Positions 23,101 through 35,400 of a DNA stretch of 64,000 nt are shown piece by piece. The translations under genes and the position numbers were made by a program. The stretch comes from Hypoxylon rubiginosum. Lineage: Eukaryota; Ascomycota; Sordariomycetes; Xylariales; Hypoxylaceae. Below the pieces are notes generated by a model, which saw only the letters and a list, made by a program, of their open reading frames with translations, did no database searches and was not told the origin of the DNA. The stretch's first letter is position 1; each line of letters opens with the position of its first letter. The stretch covers positions 558,001-622,000 of the forward strand of contig CADCXA010000030.1 in assembly GCA_902806565.1 (NCBI GenBank), read 5' to 3'.

Positions 23101-23184
23101 AACCCTCTCAGCTAGCTCGACATGGGTGCCAGATCTGAGTGGAGGAAACGAATGACTAAAAGAAGATCTGCGCCGATCAGTCAT
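20155..23184 (-). CDS. MFS sugar transporter (SP family), long Gly/Gln-rich tail
   Basis: A multi-exon gene from ATG 23182-23184 (MTDRRRSSFSHSF) to TGA at 20155. The first intron joins ENPL to AHLNDEELKEDVTAFQ. Family signatures are present in order: FLQGFVQSSINGASLY, the loop NDLIGRRGAM, FGVRIINGIG, PESPRYYM, then TLGRRKWLVM, the helix with AYSPGMGPIPFTLASESFPL, and EETKRRSLEDLDLVF in place of the usual PETKG ending. This is a 12-helix plasma-membrane symporter fold for hexoses or related polyols; the substrate is not decidable. The cytosolic C-terminus is extended by about 100 residues, with Gln-rich and Gly-rich runs (QQLQQQQ, a seven-Gly stretch) encoded by CTG/GCC-type repeats. Splicing in 20700-22300 was not resolved exon by exon. 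Confidence 0.88.
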
Positions 23185-24445
23185 GATGATAGACGTGACG
23201 ACTCCAACTGCTGCAAGAGCTTGATCGAATAGTAAAAGGCCGTGGGATATCAATTAAAAGTGAAACAGGTTTAGACGGATAGGGCTGGGTCATATGAGAC
23301 AAGCCGTTTCTTCAAAGGGTCCTCGGTCAGGCGACGGGTCTCAGCTTAAAGCCTCCGTCTTCCTCCTCTCGGGTGCGACATACGTCGGTCAGCCTTGGGA
23401 AGATAATTTGCAGAATGGGGCATACAAAATAGGGCAAGTTAGGCAGTTTGGGCGTTACCTGTTACATAGAGGGCTACCTATTCGTCACGGCTTGCACTAA
23501 ATAAAAAGCAAGTCCACCCCATGCATTTCTTGCATGTAATTCTCACCGAGACTTCGAAGGATCTGTGTAAATGCAAGTATGCCGGGCACCGAACCACTAG
23601 TAGACGGGCCTCGGCTGAATCTTTGCGTTGTGTTACAGGTTGTCTTACTGTAATAACGGATATGCACTTGTTGCAGAGCGGCAGCCTCGATTATACGAGT
23701 CCTGAGATCGGGGGTTTCCCGCGTCAATCTGAGAAGTGTGTAACCGAGGCCAGCTACCTGCCGACCCTTGTCAGCTTATGGCCTACCCCAATCCTAGCAG
23801 TTGACGTCTTCGTCATGGTTATTGTGGTGGCTTATGTAGGTCGTGCGCAGCAGAGATGTAGCCCAGACCGGTTATATCCCTCACCTTTGCTCGTGTGTCT
23901 GAGGAGGGCTAGACTCTGCCCCAATGTGTTCGCCTTGTCCCATATTAAAGTATATACCTTAAAGAATACTAATCAGGTTTTTATTCATATTGAAATCAGC
24001 AAAAAGAGGCAGTGTAGCAGGTGAAGTAGTTCCCAAGGAAGAGCCAGGCTGAGCTCAGGAGACCGGTGGGGATAGCGTAGCCCAACAATAAGTAGGAAGT
24101 AGTTGGTCAGCAGGAATAGTGAGTGAGGGTGAGCGAGTGGCAACTTGGGACTGAATGGGTTAGGGTAGGCAGGTAGCCAACCCCCCACACATATCACTCC
24201 TTCTTGCCGATGATGCGTATGGCGTAGGCTTTTGCTCGGAAAGTTCCCACCTATTCACCCCCTTGTCTCCAGTTCATACAATCTACCGTTGTTAGCAAGC
24301 CCTTTGAGACTTAGAGACCCCGACAAGTGCGTTGGATCTTTAGGTGCAGTAAGGCTGTGAAACACGATCTGAAGCTCAGCGAAAACTTGTTCGAGTCGAC
24401 TAATAGAATGCTACTAGCCGCCAAACCACATAGTAGTCTCGAAGA
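23185..24445. other. Divergent intergenic region (transporter / ankyrin protein)
   Basis: This 1.26 kb region holds both promoters. An open reading of 167 codons at 23521-24024 has no recognisable domain and is composed like chance reading, so I do not call it a gene. No repeat was recognised. Confidence 0.5.
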
Positions 24446-26723
24446 ATGGAACCATTCAGCATCGCTACGGGTGTAGCACAGCTCATCGCATTCGCGGATA
24501 CACTAACTACACGCCTTGTTCGCTTCATTAGAACGGTCAAATCGATCCCCGGCTATATCAACGATGTATACGATGAGATCATTGAGCTGAGAAATGTCCT
24601 GTCCGAGGTCAAGAACACACTCGATAAACGAGTTCGACAGCTACCATTTGAACGCAACCATCACGTGATGACTCACAATATCATCCAGTCATGTCATAAC
24701 TCGCTGAAGGCATTGAAAAAGGAAGTTCCTCCATTGGAGGGCGGGAGTGGAACCTTGAAATGCGTATGGAGGAGCATAGAGCATTCCTTTAATGAGGAGC
24801 GTATTCGGCAAATCACCGAACGATTAGGCTCATACAAGTCTATTCTGAACATAAGCCTGACAACGCTTCTACTACTTGCTTCAAATGAGACGGCAAGCTC
24901 GCAACAGGTCATTGAGATGGAGCTTCGGAAGCTGAGAAACCTTATCCAGTCAAGCTCCTTCTTTTCGAGGCATGCTGATCACGACGACCTCGTGCAAGCC
25001 CAAATGCACAGCACCAACTCCAAAGGAGACGGCTTGGAGAATAGCATATTAGAAAAAGAGATTCGCGACTGGCGCCAAACAGTTGATGATGTAGCGACGG
25101 GGATAGCCCTAAGTGACGGGGTGTCCTACGACGCACGTTCCGTTGCCCAAGACTCATCTATGAGCATTGGCATACCGACTCTATGCGATGATAGATTTGA
25201 TCCGGAACCCGACTTACCGGATGAACAGGATAGTGAGATACTGACACCCACACTTGACGCAAATCAAGTCCTCGTTCGGGAGTTGATGCAAGGAGAGATG
25301 TTCAGGAAGGCGTCATCGTTTCATCGAAAGGGTATTAACCACATGAAACGGTTATTGGAAGCTCAAGATACACCCATGTCAGAAGATACATCTTACGAGC
25401 AGCTCGCGAATATGGAAGAAAGGTTAGCGGACATCCTCCTACAGTGTAACCGCGACGAACACAAGCAAGAAGCTATGGAAGTACTGCAAGGATTGCTCAG
25501 CGAGGAAGTTAAACGAGCTGACCGACTGGACGACGACCGGCGAGCCAGGCTGTACCATAAGCTTGGCAAGTTATACTACGAACGAGGCAGCATCGACCAA
25601 GCTCGCAAATTCGTAAATCGGGCCTTTGAAGGTCGCCGGAAAATGAACCCTTTGCCACGCGAGCTTGCTGGGGAATCTGCGGAGTTACTCGTCAAGATCC
25701 TACAGCAAGGTCAGGTCTTTGATGAGGCAAACGGACTCCGCACTTGGATCCGGCAAATGCTACACCAGGACACATTCTCATCATCATCATCGTCCCATAC
25801 GATGCAAGATGGCGTCGAAAACACTGACCCGATAAGTGCGTACCAATGGTGTAAGGAGCACGGGAGTAAGTACACTTCGATAGCTTATTGTCCTTGTCTT
25901 TTGCCCTTGGCCTAGATAAGGGGTTGCCCCTTTAACCCTAATTGCCACTTCTCGCGCCATGGAAACTCGGCATAATCAATAGAAGCTAACTTCGGACGTT
26001 ATAGTAGACATAGATGACGACAGCTTCAGGTTCGGCGACTGCGATCCGATATCAGAGACGACGCCGATGCATCGGGCGATCCGAGCCGAGAGTATCGATG
26101 TGTTACGAATTATGCTATCGTACGAAGGAGACGTCGAGCGGTTGGATATGTCGGGATCAACACTCCTTCATGCGGCGGCCGCGACACGAAACTACAATAT
26201 CTGCGAACTGATACTAGAGCACGCCCCAAAAGTAGTTGTTTTCGATAGGAGCGGCATGACACCGCTACACAGATGTCAGTCGGGCTCTGGAGGTGTGAGA
26301 GTAGCCAAGCTGCTTCTTGAAACACGTTCTGACCTCCGCGACTACGCTGACTATTTCGGGAAAACGGCGCTTTACATGGCATGCGAAAAGGGCAACACGA
26401 AGATGGTGGAGTTTTTACTGAAGGAAGCGAAAGCCGATCCGAATATCCGAGGCCCGGGCCAGCGCACACCACTCATCACAACAATCGATGATGTCACTCC
26501 ATCATCTCGGAAGATTGACATTGTAAGACTGTTGATAAAACACCGTGCCGACCCGTGGATAAAGGACGGTGATGGCCGGACGGCTTTCATGGCCGCTAGC
26601 AACATCGGATTAGCCGGTAGCGAGATCAAGCGTATGTTGAGCGAGGTCCCTCGGCGGGCGAGTTCGGCAACCGTAAAAGCCACAACCTCATCAAGTGATG
26701 ATAGAAGTTCAAATACCATTTAG
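24446..26723 (+). CDS. Helo-like N-terminal domain (Fungal_N type) protein with C-terminal ankyrin repeats
   Basis: Two exons, 24446-25865 and 26005-26723, give 712 residues; the 139 bp intron has branch point GCTAAC. The N-terminus (MEPFSIATGVAQLIAFADT to about residue 170) has the pattern of fungal helo-like/Fungal_N domains, helical modules found at the front of NLR-type and ankyrin proteins linked to heterokaryon incompatibility and cell-death signalling. Residues 250-480 are helical, with TPR-like stretches such as YHKLGKLYYERGSIDQARKF. After the intron come four to five ankyrin repeats: ETTPMHRAIRAESIDVLRIM, GSTLLHAAAATRNYNICELI, GMTPLHRC, GKTALYMACEKGNTKMVEFL and RTPLITT. No NACHT or NB-ARC nucleotide-binding motor and no membrane segment lie between them. 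The partner and trigger are unknown. Confidence 0.85.
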
Positions 26724-27296
26724 CGAAGCGAATTGTGTATGGGTACCTAAAGTTTCGGATTGGTTAGGCTCACGAGGTGATAACCATGTAACCGGTTGTT
26801 TAAAGAGACCACGCCTGTGTAAACTCTCTATGTTGCATTCCCTACATTTCAACCTTCCTTTCTATAGCTTGGAATAGGTTAGCGCTTATAACACGGGCTT
26901 AAAGGTTAGTACTAACCTTTCTTGTATGATAATAAGAACAATACGAGATAGTTGATTTGCTAGGGGCACGTGGTAGTATCTTGAGGATGATGAGGGTGGA
27001 GGGCAGTTCTGGAAAGATGTAGCTAGGCGCGGTTGAGCGACCCTCGTTAGAAGTATATATACCCAAGATATAGCTTCGCATGTTTATTTCGCATTAACAA
27101 AGAGAGTAATCGGTGTGTGACGTGGAGAAGATCATCAAGAAGGATTTTCACAGCCTTATCTGACGATACCGATGGTTCGAAACAGGCAAGTGGTTCATAT
27201 GAGAATTGACAACAGGGGGATAACGTGATTCAGCGTAATGGTCAAGAATCATAACATCTCTCGTATCCGTTCCTGTAGCATTTTCTCCTTTATGTG
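26724..27296. other. Convergent intergenic gap
   Basis: 573 bases between two convergent stops. No gene, repeat or RNA gene was recognised. Confidence 0.55.
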
Positions 27297-29016
27297 TCAT
27301 TCCTTTCGTCGTAAAGCCAGGATACTGGCTAGTTTAAGATGTCCCTTTGCTCCCCAACCAGAAGGTCCACTTTCCACTTCAGGTCGCACCGCGACGTACC
27401 AGCCCCAGGCTCGCCTGTCGAGTTCGGCTGCAGTCAGGTGGCTTACCCAACTCTCGTATAGGAGTCTTAAGGCACCGAGTAGCCTCGCAACGTTCTCTTG
27501 TTTCTCGAGTTCCAAGGCTTTTGCTGTCTTCTTCTTTAGGGTCGATTTAGTCGGTGAACCTTGAGGGGCGTCTGCTTCGCCGGTAGCACCACCAGGGTTG
27601 TCTACTCTTGTAGCAAAACTCCTCAGAAGATACGACTTCGCTGCCTCGGGCCGGTGAATGGGCATACCTACTACGCCTGCTTCGTAAGATCTACTGGATG
27701 CAGAGCCAGCGGTTCCAGATTTGTTCTTCATCGCCTCGAGATCTAGACCCCAGACCGCTTCACCGCCTAGCGTAGCTTCTTCTCCCGTCACGCGCAAACG
27801 TTCTGCCAAGGCATCTTTCAAACAATCCCGCATTATCCTCCATCGATCGGGCCCAAGCATGATTCCGCCGTACCAGCGAGTCATCACCACTAGGGTATCA
27901 ACAGCGTTCGTTTCTCGCATATTCTTTAGCAGGAAATCGCCGCAACCACTTTCTCCGTCATCAAATGATTCCTCCTTGACAGTAGTCGCATTGAATAGAT
28001 TCGTTGGGACTCGAACGCGATATGCCCAAGCATTATGTGACGCGTCTTGGAGAGAAGGAACCGCTGCAAATAGAGATTGAATAGCTGATTGACGTTGGGG
28101 GGGTGCTGTGATATTTGTTGCTCGTACGATGAAGGTCGATTGCTTCAAAGTGACTGGCTGGCTAGCTGACCATGACCGTGATACCTCGCCGGTGGGAGTT
28201 TCGGAAGATACATCCTGACTAACACCTGTTTCCGTAGCACTCGAGAGAACACTCTCAGCCTCGATTACGTCTTTAGTCTTGTGTTGTTCATCCACTTCCT
28301 CGTCTCCCTTCCATTCGTAACCACCTCTTTTTAATACAGTCACTTCGCGCCCCATCACTTTGACTCTGGGTTGGCCATGACCCCAGCCTTGTTCGTCGGC
28401 ACTAGGTCCCTTCTCTAAACCTATCGAAACAGCTTTACTTCTCGAGTTCGCACTTACAACTGCTTGAGCTAGACTTAATCGACTAGAAGGGGGTTGTTCC
28501 GGCATCGTAAAACGCAAGAGCTCGACAGCAAAAGCAAGGACTAGCGGGGCACGGTTTGTCAATAGTATGGTATCGGCAATTATATTCTCGTCTGTTTCTA
28601 CAGGTAAGGTAAATGACGCTTCGAATTCCCGTGGAGCAACGGGTTCTGGCCCATGAATAAAACCCGTGTCGTGGGACTGTCTCGACCGCTTCGAGGGGGT
28701 TTCGAGGGCAGACCCGGTCCGCTTAGCGGTCGCTGGCCCTGACGGGTTCTTTAATCGGGCTTTGCAAGCACTATGAAGCGACCGTGCGGCTTTGGCGTCA
28801 TTAATAGCAGATGTGATATCTGCGAGAGGAGACTCGGCTATTTGCTCTATACTATACAGGGATTAAAGCTGATCAATTCTACTCTTCAAGATATACTTAC
28901 CTACGAAGGTTTTTTACCTGCAGAGCTTTGACCCGACCCAAGGCATCTTTCATAGGAACCCTCATACCAGTTGTCATGAGCCGAATAAGCTCCTGGAGGT
29001 CTTGTTGGGAGGCCAT
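27297..29016 (-). CDS. IMPACT N-terminal (UPF0029) domain protein
   Basis: Exon 1 (28901-29016, ATG at 29014-29016, MASQQDLQELIRLM) joins exon 2 (27297-28851) across a 49 bp intron, giving 556 residues. The UPF0029/IMPACT signature is clear in the middle: STFIVRATNITAPPQ, then HNAWAYRV, ESFDDGESGCGDFLL and VVMTRWYGGIMLGPDRWR. Yih1/IMPACT proteins bind Gcn1 and dampen Gcn2 signalling, but they carry an N-terminal RWD domain that I do not see here. This longer fungal form instead has a Ser/Thr-rich front part with GREVTVLKRGGYEWKG and a C-terminal helical region. A role in translation control is therefore possible, not shown. It is divergent from OMS1. Confidence 0.83.
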
Positions 29017-29783
29017 GGTCGCAATCAAATTCTAGACACGCTATATAAAGCTTAGGCGCGAATGTGAAATGGAGAAAGGCGAAGGATGTCGTCCATATTA
29101 GCAGATTAGATGAACGCGTCGAATGTTAGATAGAAAGTAGAAAGCGCGTCAAGCTACTAATTGATCTGACTAATCCTCCCATTACGGGACCCTGCTGTGT
29201 AATACTGTACCCCGCGATCCACTTAGGCATGGCAGCTTAGCAGCTTAGCTGGAGAATCCCTGCAGTGGCAAGAACGAAAGATGTCGGTGTCTCACACAGT
29301 GTTTTTATAGGGATGGATGCCAAATACACTGTACCGGAGAAACTCTCAAGTCCACCTTTCTCCAAAATCTCGCATTACCAATCACAGAAAGTTCCGCCTC
29401 CAAAAAGGGTCCAAGACTTCGGGGATTAAGTGATCACGAGCGGGATCCCAATTCGAGGCCCCTTTTCGCCGGATCTGCATTGATACTGGCGTCACTGGCT
29501 CCATCCCCTGCGTACCCAACCCGAACATCATTGCCATTGGCATCGGTACTACCCCGTTCCTGGATCCAGGAACACTAAGCTCGGGAACACACCCAAGTGG
29601 CTAGTTGGGAAGTAGGGCATTTTCTCTCTCTGGGCATCGAGATTTTGGAGGATGGATCGGTAGCTGAATTACCCATCTACCTATCCATTACCTCACTTAC
29701 CCAGTCTACCAGATCTACGAGCACGTGTACTGAGGTGTACCGAGGTGTACCGAGGTGTACTCCTCGCTCAGAGTAGCACTAGG
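29017..29783. promoter_or_regulatory. Divergent promoter region (IMPACT protein / OMS1)
   Basis: 767 bp between two divergent start codons. Close to the OMS1 start lies a short tandem array (29725-29760): GTGTAC four times, every 10 bases, separated by TGAG or CGAG. The array may be a regulator site cluster or simple repeat drift. Confidence 0.5.
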
Positions 29784-31448
29784 ATGCGTCCCGGCAGTCA
29801 GCTAGCCAGGCAGATCGCAATGCAGCCCATATGTGTGTCCGACGTCGCGATGAGGGTTGCAGTACAGGGCTGCAGGAGAGGTGGGAATAGCCTCAGGTGG
29901 GCCGGGGCTGAACGCAGCTGCAGGCGATACGCCACGTCCAGCTCCAAGCGGGCTCGTCCGCCACCGCCGCCCAAGCAGCCACCAGCTACCCCAAAACCGC
30001 TCCCCTTCCAACCTGCCAAATCCGCCAAGCCGAAGCCGTCAGCACCTAGTACACCCAAGTCTAGGTCTAATCAGGATGCGAGCCCCCATTCCTCGCCCTC
30101 GTCTTCTTCTCGAGACGGCGACGGAGACGGGAAGCGGCCCATGTCGGAGCTAGTACGGAACCGATGGTTCCCCCTTTTCGGGGCCGGCGCCGCGGCCATG
30201 TGCGTGGGCCTCTTCACGGTGTCCCTGTTGACCTACTGGCGGTCGCACCCGGCCGAGCACTGGACGCCGGGGCAGGAGCCCGTGACGCCTACGGGCCGGC
30301 CCTCGATCCAGTCGCCGCGGGAGTTCGACCAGCATCTTGACAAGAGCGAGTGGCGCTACGGCATCACCAAGCTACGGCGCCGCATCGCGTCCGAGATGGT
30401 CCGCGGCCACGTGCTTGAGGTGGCCGTGGGCACGGGCCGCAACTTCGACTATTACGACTGGAGCGTCGTTACGGAGGGTCTTGAGCCCGTCAAGAAGGAG
30501 GAGAAGTCGAGCTGGTTCGGCCGGTTAAGAAATGACGAGAATGGGAAAGAGAAAGAAAAGGAGGAAAGGGGGGTAAACGGCGCAGAGGGAGAGAAGAAGA
30601 ATGAGAAAGGGGAAGAAAATAAACCATCTTCTCCACCACCATCATCACCACCCCCACAAGTAAAAGCTAAGGCTCAAAACAAGAAGCCAAACCCAAACGC
30701 CGTACTCAGCTTCACCGGCCTGGACATCTCGCCCATCATGCTAGATCTCGCGCTGACGAGGATACGGCAAGTGGTGCCGCACATGGAAGACAAGGTCCCC
30801 AAGAAACCCAGCTTCTCCAAACTAGCGTCTGCAACAGCTACTGGCGGCGACGAAGCCGTAACGCTCGCCAACAACCGGATGCGGCTCCTGAAAGCGGACG
30901 CCCAGCTGCCTCTCCCGCCACCTCCTTCCGACCCGTCATCCCCATCCCCCTCCCCATCCCCATCTCAGCCGCCGCAGCCCCCACCGCAGAAATACGACAC
31001 GATAATCCAGACCTTCGGCCTCTGCAGCGTGCGCGACCCCGTCCTCCTCCTCTCCCACATGGCGGCGCGCGTGCGGCCCGACACGGGCCGGATCGTCCTG
31101 CTCGAGCACGGCCGCGGCTGGTGGGGCCTCGTCAACGGCCTGCTGGACCGCGGCGCGCGCGGCCACTTCGAGCGGTTCGGGTGCTGGTGGAACCGCGACG
31201 TCGAGCTCGTCGTCCGCGCCGCCGAGCGCGCCGTCCCCGGCCTCGAGGTCCTCCGCCTCGAGCGCCCCGGCTGGGTCACCCTCGGCACCCACGTCCTCGT
31301 CGAGATGCGCGTGAACCGCGTCGCCGCCCCCCTTTCTCCTCCCGCCGACGAGAAGAAGGAGAAGGAGACCCCGCAGGCGCAAAAGTCGGCGACGAGCTGG
31401 TGGCCTTCGTTCCTATCTGCTAGCGAGAAGCCGAAGAAGGATGAATGA
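29784..31448 (+). CDS. OMS1: OMS1-like mitochondrial inner-membrane methyltransferase
   Basis: A single 554-residue exon; the ATG at 29784 (MRPGSQLARQIAMQPI) gives an Arg-rich, acid-poor mitochondrial presequence. Residues 40-115 are Pro/Lys/Ser-rich. One membrane segment follows (GAGAAAMCVGLFTVSLLTYW, about 132-151). The class I SAM-methyltransferase core has motif I VLEVAVGTGRNFDYYDW, then SFTGLDISPIMLDLALTRI (acidic-loop region), YDTIIQTFGLCSV (motif IV) and GRIVLLEHGRGWWG. Yeast Oms1 has this layout and affects respiratory-complex assembly. Two low-complexity inserts are unusual: a roughly 70-residue Lys/Glu/Pro stretch between motif I and the acidic loop, and a Pro/Ser run before motif IV. 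Base composition is markedly G+C-rich in the last third. Confidence 0.87.
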   Translation: MRPGSQLARQIAMQPICVSDVAMRVAVQGCRRGGNSLRWAGAERSCRRYATSSSKRARPPPPPKQPPATPKPLPFQPAKSAKPKPSAPSTPKSRSNQDASPHSSPSSSSRDGDGDGKRPMSELVRNRWFPLFGAGAAAMCVGLFTVSLLTYWRSHPAEHWTPGQEPVTPTGRPSIQSPREFDQHLDKSEWRYGITKLRRRIASEMVRGHVLEVAVGTGRNFDYYDWSVVTEGLEPVKKEEKSSWFGRLRNDENGKEKEKEERGVNGAEGEKKNEKGEENKPSSPPPSSPPPQVKAKAQNKKPNPNAVLSFTGLDISPIMLDLALTRIRQVVPHMEDKVPKKPSFSKLASATATGGDEAVTLANNRMRLLKADAQLPLPPPPSDPSSPSPSPSPSQPPQPPPQKYDTIIQTFGLCSVRDPVLLLSHMAARVRPDTGRIVLLEHGRGWWGLVNGLLDRGARGHFERFGCWWNRDVELVVRAAERAVPGLEVLRLERPGWVTLGTHVLVEMRVNRVAAPLSPPADEKKEKETPQAQKSATSWWPSFLSASEKPKKDE

Positions 31449-32259
31449 GAGACTCCACCTGAGAGATATGGGGGAATATCTTCATAACGTGTCCCCAGCA
31501 GATGTATACTAGCTTAAACGTAAAACCCCAACGTGTTATGTTGGTATGTATAAATGATGCATCTGCTATATAGCACTATACCACTCTTACAGTTTCTTCA
31601 ATGCCATCCGCTTCATTCTCTATTTGACTCAACGCTATGCACGCTATGCATACTTCCAAGTCGGATAATAATACGGTCCTCTCAAAGCTTCAATTGCTAG
31701 TTATACAGTATCACATTGCATTGGTCGGAAACATAAAGTTTGATTGGGGATTTCTTTTCGCATTTCAGTCGCCTTTTCTCCATTTTTCTTGTTCGAACCG
31801 GCGTCGTCCCAGCTACCTAAGCTCTAACGTCTAACTGACCAGGCCCTCTTCTCTGCCTTTAGTATGCTACTTGTACATACAAATTTCCCGTATTCGGAAA
31901 TCGGGCGGCAAACGACATCGCTGTATGCTTCTCTTGCCCTATGATCCAAGTCCAGTACGACTTTGTTTCAGTTCGTGGTGGACCCCCGGGCCGTCATCAT
32001 GCAGCCCTGTCGCTTGTCGCCATCTAAGCGCCCCTCTAATCAGAGACATACACACCGTACACACTCTCTAGCCAATGAGTATGCAGGGCACGAATGCGTA
32101 GCCATCTGCCAGGAAAATAAAACGAGGAGATGACTGAGTGGAATAAAGGAATAAATCAGAAAAAATTCAAGCGCGTTGTGAAATCAAACGTATCAGCTAG
32201 CGCCGCCACTCCCAACTCCTTTTTTGTTTATCAAGATGGCCGTTTCTTCTATCTTATTC
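31449..32259. other. Gap between OMS1 and the AT-rich element
   Basis: 811 bases of ordinary composition; no gene was recognised. The last 10-20 bases lead directly into the left LTR. Confidence 0.5.
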
Positions 32260-32411
32260 TGTTGCACTCACTCAGGAAAAATAATGTGGGTGTAAAAAGA
32301 TAATATAGAAAGCTTGGTTTCTAGGAATCTAAGCTGAGTATAAAACTAAGCTAAAAGCTTTTTAAAGTATAAATTACTTTAAGTATATAAATTATATAAA
32401 TGTTTAAAATA
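32260..32411. repeat. Left LTR
   Basis: The outer part (to about 32320) keeps normal composition, with TGTTGCACTCACTCAGGAAA. The inner part is A+T-converted, for example TATAAAACTAAGCTAAAAGC where the right copy has GCAAAGCCAAGCCAAAAGC. Confidence 0.85.
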
Positions 32412-35400
32412 TACTTTTATTAATTTAGTAAATATAAGGTTATTATAAATTATTTATTTATAAAAGATATTTTTTTTTTAATTTATAAATAAAATTAATT
32501 TAATAGTTTAAATTAAATTATTTATAATTTTTTCTTAATTTATTAAATTATTAAAAATAAAGATTTATTTTTAATTAACGTATAAATTTATAATAATTTT
32601 TTTTAAAAAATGGTTTTATTAATTTATTTATAATTATATTAATTATATTAATATATTATAATTTAAAATTATTATATTAATAATAATTAATAATTTATTT
32701 AAATTATATATTAAAATAATAAATATAAACTATTTTAAAAAAATTAAAAATAATAATTTTAATATTAACTAAATTAATATATATAATAAAAAATTTAAGT
32801 TATTTATAACTTAGTTTTTTTAATAGTTTATTAATTTATATAATTATAAAATTAATTAAAATAAAATTAATAAATTTTATTTTTATATTATTAAATATAA
32901 TAAATATTTATTTTTTTAATTATTAATATATTAAACCACTAGTAAATATAATAATATAAGTTTTTATAAATTATTAAAAATTTAAGTTATTAATAAATAC
33001 TATATTTATTTAAATTATAAAATATATATTTATAATAAAATGTTTTTTATTAAAAATAATATTAAAATCTTTAATTAAAATAAAATATTATTAAAAATAT
33101 TTTATTAAATTAAAATAATATTAACTAAATTTTATATTTATTTTATAAAATATTATAATTATTTTTATAATATTAAAATAAATATTAATAGTTAATTAAT
33201 TAAAAAAATTAGTTTTTATTTAATATTTTTTATTATTAATATTAATTATTTTATTTTAAATAATAAAAATAATAATATTAAAACGTTAAAAAGTTTTTAT
33301 ATTTTTAAAAAATTTAATATTAAATTTATTAAAAATCTTTTTAATAAATACAGTTTAATTAATAAAAATTTAACAGGTATTTTTATTACGTTAAATATAA
33401 AAACCAAGGAATTTAATTATATTATTTATAGTTTTTAATTTAAAAATTTTTTTAAAAATATTTATTATATTAATAATATTTTAATAATATTTATTAATAA
33501 TAAATAAATTATTAATATAAATAAAAATAAAAATATTTATATATAAATATTTAAATAAATAATATTTTATTATTATATTATAAAAATTAAATTTAGTTAT
33601 TTCCTTAATTAAAATCTTAAACTATTATTAAAAATAAACTATAAAAATTATATAAAATTTATAAAAACTTTTAAATTTATTTAGTTTTATTTTAATATTT
33701 AAATAACTAATAATAATAAATAATAATATTATTAAAAATAAAATTATAAAAAAATATAATTTTAATGTTATATTACTTGTAATTAATATTTTTAATAATT
33801 ATAATAATAAAAAATATTTTAATTAATATTAAGTTTATTATAATTATATATATATTTTATATAATTTAATAATTTTTAGTTTAATAATTACTATAAATAA
33901 TAAGTTTAATTTAATTATATTTTTATTTATTATTAAAATTAAACTTTTAATTTAATATTTATTTAATAAGTAAAATTTTAACTTTAAAAAATAAATTAAT
34001 TAATTTAAAGGTTTTATAATTAATTAAACTTTAAATTTAAATATTAAAAACTAGTTTTTAAACCTTTTAAAATTTAAAATTATTTTAAGCTTTTTTAAAA
34101 AATTTTATAAAAAAAAATTTTAAAATAAAAACAACTTAAAAAAAAATTAAAATAAAAGTTTTAACCTTTTTTTATTTTTTATTAACTACTAAAAAAGCCA
34201 TATTAATAAAAGTAAATAAAACTATTTTAATTAAATTATAAAATATTTAAATAACATTATAATTAATTTTAAATTTTTAATAAATTAAATAATAAAATTA
34301 TTTAATTAAATTAACGTTATTTTTAATTAAATTAATATTTTTATTAAAATTTTTAATAATAAAAAGAAAAGTATTTTATATTAATTTTAATTAATTAATT
34401 AAAACTTATTAAAAAAAAATATATTTATTCTTTATATTTAATTTTAAAAAATCTTTAAATATAAAATCTTTAAAAATATTATTAAAGTTTTTTTTATTTA
34501 AATTAAACAAAAAAACTTTAAATATTAATTTAAGTAATTACTTTTTAATTATTCGATAAATAAAAGTTTTAAGTATATTTAATTAAAATATATTAATTAT
34601 ATATTTAAATAAAAATATAAAATAAATTAGATTTTAATAATTATTTTTATATTATAATAAAAAATTATTAAATTATTAAATTAATTTATTTAATGTTTTT
34701 AATAATTTAAGTTTATTTATAAATAAATAAAGTTTTAAAAAAATATCGTAATTACGAATATTAATTTAAAATTAACTAACTTTTTTATAGCTATGTTTTT
34801 TAAAAATAATATTATATTTAATATTTTTTCTTAAATTACCTTAATATTTTAATTATTTATTAAAAATAATATTTTTTATTTTAATAATTTTATAAAATAA
34901 AAAAACCTAGATTTTATAAATCTTAAATTTACGGTTAATATAGTTAACTATAAAGTTTTTATAAATATAAAAAATATATTTTATATTTTTAAAGATTTTT
35001 TTATTATAAATTTAAATAACAATATTAAAAATATAAAAATATAATAAATAATTTTAATAAGCTTTTTTATAAAAGTTTAATATTTTATAAAATTTATTAT
35101 ATAAGGATTTTTATATTTTATTTACTTTAATAAAAAACAAATTAATTATTATAATAATTATTTTTTTAATATAAAATTAAAAAAAAATAAATAATTAAAA
35201 ATTAATTAAGGTTAATTTAAAAAAAATAATTATAAAAAAATTAAATTTTTTTATATAATTATTTTATTTTAACGTATTAAATATAGTGATTTTAAAATAA
35301 ATGTTACGATTTAAATATTTATTTTTAATATTATTTTTATTAAAAAACTTTTTATTATTATTAATATATATAATTTAAATCTTTAATTTAATTTATAGTT

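Noticed and set aside
23521..24024. 167-codon reading as a gene
   Set aside because: No recognisable domain, mixed composition and no supporting splice signals; the length is within chance in a 1.2 kb gap.
30936..31382. Long minus-strand readings inside OMS1
   Set aside because: They are antisense shadows of a G+C-rich coding region; the plus strand carries the methyltransferase motifs.
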